11,196 nt of DNA, taken from positions 1-11,196 of the forward strand of contig CAIUEQ010000029.1 of assembly GCA_903898215.1 (NCBI GenBank). The letters run 5' to 3'. The stretch is from an uncultured Bacteroidota bacterium (GTDB taxonomy: Bacteria; Bacteroidota; Bacteroidia; UKL13-3). Under the pieces are notes generated by a model, which was not told where the DNA came from, searched no databases, and saw only the letters and a program-made list of their open reading frames with translations. The position numbers were made by a program, and so were the translations under genes. Within the stretch, counting starts at the first letter, position 1. Every line of letters starts with the position of its first letter. Shown here piece by piece: positions 1-5,044 of the stretch.

Positions 1-273
1 ATGATGACCCCAAGTATATTTGAAGGAACAATCTCTCAAATTAATGAACATACGTTTGCCTTTAAAATACCCTATAATAAAATTCTCCCTCAAACTTATA
101 CGAATTGGTTTACTAATGACATTTTTGAAGGTGAATATTTTCCATTAGATAATTCATTATCAGAAAAATTTGGATTAAAAAATATAGCTTTATCTTTGGG
201 TAACTACCCTGTTAGAAAAACTGATACAGGATATCTTATAGAAGTTAACTTTCAACAACAAACCGGTGAATAA
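1..273 (+). CDS. Unknown protein, C-terminal part (probably cut by window edge)
   Basis: This reading frame is open from the first base and ends with TAA at 271-273. The ATG ATG at position 1 may be internal rather than the start. Its 90 residues match the C-terminal part of the exported protein at 1698-2093. Residues 47-82 here align without gaps to residues 94-129 there, sharing E45, F47, S54, E55, L64, L66, G67, Y69 and Y78. That relative has about 50 more residues at its N terminus (signal sequence and a CNG-x3-C segment), so I infer that the start of this gene and its signal peptide lie upstream of the window. The fold is probably a small beta-rich exported domain; the function is unknown. 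It overlaps the next gene by 8 bases, which suggests translational coupling. A short cytosolic protein starting at base 1 cannot be excluded. Confidence 0.7.
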   Translation: MMTPSIFEGTISQINEHTFAFKIPYNKILPQTYTNWFTNDIFEGEYFPLDNSLSEKFGLKNIALSLGNYPVRKTDTGYLIEVNFQQQTGE

Positions 274-922
274 AAATTACATAATCATTTTAGCAATACT
301 ATTCGGTATATCTTCGGCATCATGTTCGAAGATATACCTTAGAATCCTTGGAGTTAAACATCCTCGACCAGTCAATGCTAAAGACTTGACAACATTTCTG
401 AAGAAGCGCAAAATTAAACAAGAGTATATATTGGAATTGGATTATAGGAAATATATAAACCTAATTGCCACAAAGACGAAAGACACAGTTAATCGTTATT
501 ATGTAAATTCGAGTATTCAAAACCATACTCAACCAACTCAAGTAATTTATTTCGATAAAGTAACAAAAAAGCCTCTTGTCTCATTTTTTAATTGTGTGTC
601 CGAAATAAGAGGAATTAGTAATATGACATGGAATAAAGATAAAGAACTTGAGTTCTTTCCACCTAAAACTTACGAAAAATGGACTGATTCAATCTTTTCT
701 TATAATGAATTAATGAGTACTTTTAATGACATAGAAGGAAAGAAATTTGAATATAAAGATGACGGAACACGGTATCTGATAATTTTGTATTACTCATTTA
801 TGATTCAGAAACAATCAGTAAATATGATCAAAGAGGTTAATTATAATTTAAACAAATTCATTAAAAACAATTATCAAATTTACTATGTGAATATGGACAA
901 TTTTTTTTTTCAAAGGCATTAA
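266..922 (+). CDS. Predicted lipoprotein, possible thioredoxin-like fold without active-site cysteines
   Basis: The start is GTG at 266, overlapping the previous stop. It is chosen because only this start gives the N-terminal hydrophobic stretch (residues 5-17) and the lipobox-like SASC with Cys20; no in-frame ATG could replace it. The mature protein would be anchored in a membrane facing the periplasm or outside. The last 50 residues have an alternating hydrophobic strand (YLIILYYSF, about 169-177), a helix, and a second strand (YQIYYVNM). I read this as the beta-alpha-beta core of a thioredoxin-like domain in which the CxxC is absent. This parallels the next gene, which has the same layout with WCSKC, but the similarity is by eye and weak. 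Function is not recognised. A run of ten T (901-910) lies just before the stop, so slippage would alter only the last few residues. Confidence 0.75.
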   Translation: MNKNYIIILAILFGISSASCSKIYLRILGVKHPRPVNAKDLTTFLKKRKIKQEYILELDYRKYINLIATKTKDTVNRYYVNSSIQNHTQPTQVIYFDKVTKKPLVSFFNCVSEIRGISNMTWNKDKELEFFPPKTYEKWTDSIFSYNELMSTFNDIEGKKFEYKDDGTRYLIILYYSFMIQKQSVNMIKEVNYNLNKFIKNNYQIYYVNMDNFFFQRH

Positions 923-924
923 AA

Positions 925-948
925 GTAAATAGTGAATTTTTGATTTAC
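925..948 (+). terminator. Weak hairpin after lipoprotein gene
   Basis: GTAAAT (925-930) and ATTTAC (943-948) can form a 6-bp AT-rich stem with a 12-base loop just after the stop at 922. There is no strong T run after it, so this is a weak terminator candidate at most. The rest of the gap to 1036 shows nothing I recognise. Confidence 0.2.
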
Positions 949-1036
949 CTCTTTTAGAATAATTAATAACAGGTTCTTCTTCCAATTTCAAAGAATATAA
1001 TTGTTGATACGAAAATTTATTATTAAAACAATAAAC

Positions 1037-1669
1037 ATGCGTTTTAAGACCGAAACAAAAGACTGCACTTTACTCATAAATCACTTAGGTCGCTTTGTGT
1101 TTTTTTTGTGCCTAATATTTTTCTCATCTTGCATCATCGAAATAGCTCCTACTAAACTTAGCGATGACGGATATTCTCATTATATCGAAACTGCAAAAAA
1201 AGATACGCTAAGCTCGGATTTATTGAAAACTCAACCTCTGAAAACATTGAATGCTGATGAAGGTAAAATTTATGAAGTAGATAATGTTTTTATTGATAGC
1301 ATGAGCCTCAAACATGATAAAATGTGGGTGATAATTTGGTCAATTTGGTGTTCAAAATGTTTAGCATATTTAGAAGAAGAAATTAATTACGCTAAAACAA
1401 ACAATATTAAATTGGTGCTTGTATCATCAAATTATGATATCGTGCATATTAAAAAATGGTACAAAAAATATTCCTATAATGGAAATATTTATATTGTAAA
1501 AGCTTCAACATACTCAAGTGATGAGTCGAAAAAAATCATGCAATTCTCTAATCAATTATATAAAGAAGAGAAAAATGTCAATTACACGCCTCAATACTTC
1601 TATTATCTAAACGGAAAACTTGTCCATAGTAAACAAGGCATTCCACCCGATTATTCTCAAATAAAATAA
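1037..1669 (+). CDS. Thioredoxin-like (TlpA/ResA-type) lipoprotein
   Basis: Predicted membrane-anchored thiol-disulfide protein acting in the periplasm. I take ATG 1037 as the start (210 residues); a TTG at 1001 in the same frame would add 12 residues with no gain. Residues 20-31 are hydrophobic and end in FSSC, a lipobox with Cys32. The N-terminal region before the hydrophobic stretch is long for a signal peptide. The thioredoxin core is clear: strand WVIIWSIW, active site W104-C-S-K-C108, a helix, strand KLVLVSS, and later TPQYF, where Pro185 fits the cis-proline opposite the active site. TlpA/ResA-like proteins reduce or exchange disulfides in exported proteins such as cytochrome c; the partner here is unknown. 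It sits 28 bases before an exported protein with the segment CNGFNFC, a possible substrate by neighbourhood only. The class is fairly sure; the specific role is not. Confidence 0.85.
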   Translation: MRFKTETKDCTLLINHLGRFVFFLCLIFFSSCIIEIAPTKLSDDGYSHYIETAKKDTLSSDLLKTQPLKTLNADEGKIYEVDNVFIDSMSLKHDKMWVIIWSIWCSKCLAYLEEEINYAKTNNIKLVLVSSNYDIVHIKKWYKKYSYNGNIYIVKASTYSSDESKKIMQFSNQLYKEEKNVNYTPQYFYYLNGKLVHSKQGIPPDYSQIK

Positions 1670-1697
1670 GCCGTTTAAATTCAGAGATTTTTTAACT

Positions 1698-2093
1698 ATG
1701 AAAACAACTCTTTCAATACTTATTGTTTTGTCTGCATGGATTTTTGTGAACGATATTCAATATAAAGTTTCGTTAGGAAAATCGCCAGACTGCAACGGTT
1801 TCAACTTTTGCAGTTTAACAAAAGATAACTCTTTGCCGAAAAAAGAAAATGAAGTTTTGGCTTTTATCAATGTGAATGATGAAAAGCATATTGAGTTTAG
1901 TTTTATCAAACGAAGCATCAGTGACCAAATATTTTTAAAATATTTTTCAACCGGGACATTTATTTTAGATGAAGATTTTATAATTAGTCCTGAAATAAGT
2001 GAAGCCCTAAAAATTGATCGTAATAAATTAAAACTAGGTAAGTACCAAATTTCCGACAGCTATGATAAGTATGTGGTGGTCTTTACCTATTAA
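1698..2093 (+). CDS. Small exported protein of unknown function, relative of the gene at 1-273
   Basis: A 131-residue protein with an N-terminal hydrophobic segment (about residues 4-17) that looks like a signal peptide or membrane anchor. After it comes a Cys pair in the pattern CNG-x3-C (Cys32 and Cys38), which could form a disulfide outside the cytoplasm. The C-terminal half is beta-rich and ends in a pattern shared with the protein encoded at 1-273: F-x6-S-E-x-hydrophobic, then L-x-L-G-x-Y and a final Y-x-V-x-F. The two are therefore probably members of one family within the same cluster. I recall similar short exported proteins in Bacteroidota but no assigned function. It lies 28 bases after the thioredoxin-like gene and 33 bases before the next gene, fitting one transcription unit. 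Confidence 0.75.
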   Translation: MKTTLSILIVLSAWIFVNDIQYKVSLGKSPDCNGFNFCSLTKDNSLPKKENEVLAFINVNDEKHIEFSFIKRSISDQIFLKYFSTGTFILDEDFIISPEISEALKIDRNKLKLGKYQISDSYDKYVVVFTY

Positions 2094-2126
2094 TTAATCT
2101 CCTTAATCTTACTAATTAATCAAACT

Positions 2127-2882
2127 ATGCTGCATAAGTGGCTTGTACTTTTATTGTTTTTTTTAATAGCTACAAAAGGTTTTAATCAAACTACAAATGA
2201 TAAAAATCGGTTGTACGAATTTTTAGTTGAATGTCCAATATACAAATGCAATATCATTGGCAAGATCATCGATACCACATTACTGATTGCTCCACCAAAA
2301 TCTAAATTTATGTTGGTAGATATGAAGCAAGACCAATGTATTATTCGCTTTACAGTACTTAACAAAAAAAAGTCGTTGAGTAATAAATCATTTTCGTTGG
2401 AAGATTATACCACCTATACCTATTATTCAATTACCAAAGCACAGCTCGACTTTAAGGCTTCAACAGTGAAGAAATCCGACATTGATCTGGTAGTAGGAAC
2501 AGTGATTACACCAATAAAATTACGATACAATCCGTTTGATTTTTCAAAAGACATTTCTATCGGAACAACCTTTGGCGTGAAATACACTTTGAATCAAGAA
2601 AAACAAGCTGCAGTTGATTGCCTTATTGGCGTTGGAATTTCGAGTGTAAGTATCGATAGCTTTGCAACACATGGAAGAACCATAAAAAATGTTGACCTGT
2701 TAGCATTCACTTCTTCGATAGGAATTGTATTGGAACTTGGCAATGCTCAAGTAGGAGTTTTTCTTGGATTTGATTTCATCTCCAACGAAAACAAAATAAA
2801 ATATGATTGGATTTACCAAGGGAAACCATGGGTTTCATTTGGGATAGGATTTTCAATGTTTTCCTTTAACCTAAAAAAATAA
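2127..2882 (+). CDS. Exported protein with beta-rich, barrel-like C-terminal half, unknown function
   Basis: 251 residues with a clear signal peptide (LVLLLFFLIA, residues 6-15; cleavage likely soon after). The first half is a mixed domain with two cysteines near each other (ECPIYKC). The second half alternates strands rich in Gly and hydrophobic residues (IGTTFGVKY, LIGVGISSV, SSIGIVLEL, VGVFLGFDF, VSFGIGFSM), the look of a small outer-membrane or surface beta-barrel. The motif YDWIYQGKPW near the end is a feature I recall from unassigned Bacteroidota proteins. No enzyme motif is seen. Last gene of the five-gene plus-strand cluster; its TAA (2880-2882) directly meets the stop of rimM on the other strand. 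Confidence 0.75.
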   Translation: MLHKWLVLLLFFLIATKGFNQTTNDKNRLYEFLVECPIYKCNIIGKIIDTTLLIAPPKSKFMLVDMKQDQCIIRFTVLNKKKSLSNKSFSLEDYTTYTYYSITKAQLDFKASTVKKSDIDLVVGTVITPIKLRYNPFDFSKDISIGTTFGVKYTLNQEKQAAVDCLIGVGISSVSIDSFATHGRTIKNVDLLAFTSSIGIVLELGNAQVGVFLGFDFISNENKIKYDWIYQGKPWVSFGIGFSMFSFNLKK

Positions 2883-2930
2883 TTACAAGTCTAAAATACC
2901 TTCAGGCAAGTTTAAATAAATTATTTTTTT
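2873..2930. terminator. Candidate bidirectional terminator across the convergent junction
   Basis: A7-TAATT at 2873-2884 is the exact inverse of AATTA-T7 at 2919-2930, a 12-base AT-only inverted repeat with a 34-base spacer. It spans both stop codons of the convergent pair, with the A tract on one side and the T tract on the other, as expected for a terminator working in both directions. The stem has no G or C and the loop is long, so strength is doubtful. There is no other room for a terminator here. Confidence 0.4.
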
Positions 2931-3389
2931 CTTATCGTTTACCTCTAAAATAAACTCATCAACAGCCGGAATCAATAATTCTTTCCCTTTAAAATTTGTA
3001 TGAATGAGTAATTGCTGTGGCAATTCTTCTACTTCTATTACCTTACCTAATTCTCCATAAACTTCATCGATCAATAAATAATCAACAATACTTAAGTCAA
3101 CTTTTCGGGTTTTACGTTTTGTTTTTGAAGCAGTAAATAAAATTGACTTATTGATAAAACGAGCAGCATCATCCGGAGAATCAATCCCCATCAATTTCAC
3201 AATTGGTTGGTCGGTATTTTTGGAAATTGATTGAATAAAAAAAGGAACAGGTTTATTATTGATTTCAATAAACACCCATTCCTTTAATTGTATTTTTTGT
3301 TCGAAACTTAACCTTAGTTCCCCTTTGTTGCCATGCTGTTTTTCAACAACGCCAACAATGATGAAATCTTTTCTGTCGATGGACTTCAT
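2883..3389 (-). CDS. rimM: Ribosome maturation factor RimM
   Basis: RimM binds S19 and helps mature the 3' head domain of 16S rRNA in the 30S subunit. The protein has 168 residues, usual for the family. The N-terminal RimM barrel begins with the typical GVVEKQHGNKGELRL signature (about 13-27). The C-terminal PRC-barrel part carries IPAVDEFI (140-147), matching the family's IPfv-x-ef-I segment. The start is ATG at 3389; the TTG three bases further out is unlikely to be used. It begins 12 bases after the rpsP stop, the conserved rpsP-rimM order. No trmD or rplS follows as in the Escherichia coli operon: rimM ends flush against a convergent gene. Function is sure. Confidence 0.96.
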   Translation of the reverse strand: MKSIDRKDFIIVGVVEKQHGNKGELRLSFEQKIQLKEWVFIEINNKPVPFFIQSISKNTDQPIVKLMGIDSPDDAARFINKSILFTASKTKRKTRKVDLSIVDYLLIDEVYGELGKVIEVEELPQQLLIHTNFKGKELLIPAVDEFILEVNDKKKIIYLNLPEGILDL

Positions 3390-3401
3390 CAAACTGATTA
3401 A

Positions 3402-4010
3402 TTACTCAGCAGGAGTTTCAGTTGGAGTTTCAACTGGAGTTTCAGCAGGTATTTCTACTGGCATTTCAGCAGAAGTATCAGCAACGATTGCAGTTTCTAC
3501 AACTTCTGGAGTTGATTCAGCAATTGCAGCAGCAACTTTAGCATCTTCAACAGCTTTAAGCTTTTCAGCTAACTTAACCGCACGAGCTTCTTTAACTTTA
3601 GTTTCAGCAACTAAAGCTTCTGCAGTTTTATCACTTACTGATTTAATGAATTTCTCAGCACTCTTGTCAACTTTGTGAGCTTTTTCTTCACTCCATTTAA
3701 CAAACTTTTCAGCAGCTTGCTCAGCAGTTAAAGCACCTTTACGTACTCCTGCATTTAAATGGTGTTTGTAAAGAACACCTTTGTATGATAAAATAGCACG
3801 ACATGTGTCGGTAGGCTGTGCGCCTTTTTCCAACCATGATAATGCTTTGTCCGAGTCGAGTTCGATAGTTGCCGGAACAGTTTGAGGTTTGTAAAAACCA
3901 ATGTTCTCGATAAACTTACCATCTCTCGGAGCACGTGAATCCGCCACCACAATGTGATAATAAGGGGCTTGTTTGCGTCCATGACGCTGTAATCTAATTT
4001 TTACTGACAT
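3402..4010 (-). CDS. rpsP: 30S ribosomal protein S16 with long C-terminal extension
   Basis: S16 is an early-binding small-subunit protein that stabilises the 5' domain of 16S rRNA. The core is plain in residues 1 to about 86: the start MSVKIRLQRHGRKQAPYYHI, then RAPRDGKFIENIGFY and the PTDTCRAILSYKG segment. The usual length is 80-90 residues; this one has 202. The extra 115 or so residues begin with a Lys/Ala/Glu-rich, probably helical stretch and end in six copies of a four-residue unit, E-(T/I/M)-P-(A/V/T), with the most distal copy decayed to DTSA. Long acidic or Ala-rich tails on S16 are, as I recall, common in Bacteroidota, so this is a lineage trait rather than a fusion. First gene of the rpsP-rimM unit. 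Confidence 0.98.
   Translation of the reverse strand: MSVKIRLQRHGRKQAPYYHIVVADSRAPRDGKFIENIGFYKPQTVPATIELDSDKALSWLEKGAQPTDTCRAILSYKGVLYKHHLNAGVRKGALTAEQAAEKFVKWSEEKAHKVDKSAEKFIKSVSDKTAEALVAETKVKEARAVKLAEKLKAVEDAKVAAAIAESTPEVVETAIVADTSAEMPVEIPAETPVETPTETPAE
3409..3480 (-). repeat. 12-bp tandem repeat, six units, in the 3' end of rpsP
   Basis: Six consecutive 12-base units at 3409-3480, plus-strand form near GCAGGAGTTTCA, with substitutions mainly in the first three bases of each unit and in the units furthest from the stop. They encode the ETPA-like tetrapeptides of the S16 tail and keep frame, so copy number could change without breaking the protein. Confidence 0.85.
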
Positions 4011-4062
4011 ATATTTTTTATGTTTTTAATTCCTTTCGGGTCTCCATTCCAATAAGGGGCGG

Positions 4063-4070
4063 CAAAGATG
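4063..4070 (-). promoter_or_regulatory. Probable -7 box for rpsP-rimM
   Basis: Read on the minus strand the sequence is CATCTTTG followed by CCGCC, one base from the Bacteroidota -7 consensus TAnnTTTG. It lies about 52 bases upstream of the rpsP ATG. A convincing -33 TTTG box at the usual spacing is not seen, so this rests on the -7 element and position only. Confidence 0.4.
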
Positions 4071-4145
4071 TTGATTTTCTGTTGAAAATAAAAATGTTTT
4101 CTCAAGTTATGTTTTTATTGTGATAATGAATACTTTAGTTCTCAA

Positions 4146-4796
4146 ATGAAGAAGCTGCTTTTATTAGTGTTTATAGCATTTCACACCCTGAACCTGATGG
4201 CTCAATATGCGATGAACAGTCAGCATTCAGAGACCACTTTTCCTGAATCAAAAAAAGAAAAACATAAAACTAAACCCATCAAATACAATTCGCTGGGTTA
4301 TCAAATTCCGATAGATAATAATAAAGATTATGTAGTTGGAGGTAACAGTCTCGCTTATAAACGATGGGGATTTTGTGTTACATACCGCTTAGGTATTAAA
4401 AATTTTATGATGCCCGAAGGTGAAAGAGGTTTTTTAAATTACAGTAATGTAGTAAGCAATAATTGGGTAATAACTGGAAACACACAACATGCTGTTATTG
4501 GCATGTTGGGTGGATGTATTGCTATTCCTATCACTAAAAAAATGCCCATATATTTTGGTCCGGGTGCAACTCTTTATCGTGAATTTTTTCAATATATTGA
4601 CCCTTGGGATCAATTACCAAAATGGAATGTAAACCCAAATAAAACCGGACTTGAATGGAACTATACCGCAGGAATTTTTATTCCTATTGCAGGAAGGGTT
4701 CTATTAAATCTTGAATACAACCAAAACCCTCAATGTATTTTTGTTGGCATTGTAATTACCGACAGGTTTTGCTATGAAGATGCTGATGAATGGTAG
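4146..4796 (+). CDS. Exported beta-rich protein of unknown function
   Basis: 216 residues. The N terminus MKKLLLLVFIAFHTLNLMAQ is a typical Sec signal peptide with cleavage probably after AQ or just before it. The mature protein starts with a charged, Lys-rich linker, then from about residue 70 shows repeated strand-like segments with aromatic ends (GFCVTYRLGI, AVIGMLGGCIAI, YFGPGATLYREFF, WNYTAGIFIPIAG, VLLNLEYN, CIFVGIVIT), as in small outer-membrane barrels. No catalytic motif is visible. The gene is divergent from rpsP and separated from it by 135 bases. It is not in an obvious operon with the helicase gene 248 bases downstream, since low-complexity repeats lie between. Confidence 0.75.
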   Translation: MKKLLLLVFIAFHTLNLMAQYAMNSQHSETTFPESKKEKHKTKPIKYNSLGYQIPIDNNKDYVVGGNSLAYKRWGFCVTYRLGIKNFMMPEGERGFLNYSNVVSNNWVITGNTQHAVIGMLGGCIAIPITKKMPIYFGPGATLYREFFQYIDPWDQLPKWNVNPNKTGLEWNYTAGIFIPIAGRVLLNLEYNQNPQCIFVGIVITDRFCYEDADEW

Positions 4797-4800
4797 GTTT

Positions 4801-4884
4801 GATGTGTTGATTTGATAATGTGATGATTTGATAATGTGATGATGTGTTGATTTGATGATTTGAAAATGTGATGATGTGATGATG
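4801..4884 (+). repeat. TGATGATTTGATAAT-type low-complexity repeat
   Basis: A degenerate run made of GATTTGAT, GATGTG and GATAATGTG words. The 16-base unit GATTTGATAATGTGAT occurs twice in tandem (4809-4824 and 4825-4840), and GATGTGTTGATTTGAT occurs at 4801-4816 and again at 4841-4856. The same words appear in three other gaps of the window. The run has stop codons in every forward frame. The remainder of the gap up to 5044 has only short frames (11 and 22 codons) and a hairpin. Confidence 0.8.
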
Positions 4885-4963
4885 CTTAGATTTATAGAAT
4901 TAAAAAATTACGTTTGAATATGAATGATAGAAACCATCAGTATCTATCCAAAAGAATACAGAC

Positions 4964-4984
4964 ATGGATGAGAATTTCATCCAT
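4964..4984. repeat. 8-bp hairpin upstream of the nuclease-helicase gene
   Basis: ATGGATGA (4964-4971) and TCATCCAT (4977-4984) are perfect inverse copies with a 5-base loop, GAATT. It lies about 60 bases before the ATG at 5045. It could be an operator-like palindrome or an RNA hairpin in the leader; there is no T run after it, so a terminator is less likely. Confidence 0.45.
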
Positions 4985-5044
4985 ATAGACAAGTTAGTAG
5001 TCAGGCAATAACGACACCCACAATATAAGAAACGAGACCCGAAA

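Noticed and set aside
1001..1036. TTG at 1001 as the start of the thioredoxin-like lipoprotein
   Set aside because: It would make an already long region before the hydrophobic segment longer; ATG 1037 in the same frame is better.
3259..3678. Open frame on the plus strand, Ser/Thr/Ala-rich with VSTGVSAGIST-like repeats
   Set aside because: It is antisense to rpsP and rimM; its repeats are just the complement of the Glu-Thr-Pro array and Ala-rich tail of S16.
4131..4138. TACTTTAG as a -7 promoter box for the gene at 4146
   Set aside because: It would place transcription start within a few bases of the ATG, and no -33 box is present at the proper distance.
4885..4986. Small peptides: an 11-codon frame and a 22-codon frame starting MNDRNHQYLS
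   Set aside because: Too short, no start signal, no homology recognised, and one overlaps the leader hairpin.
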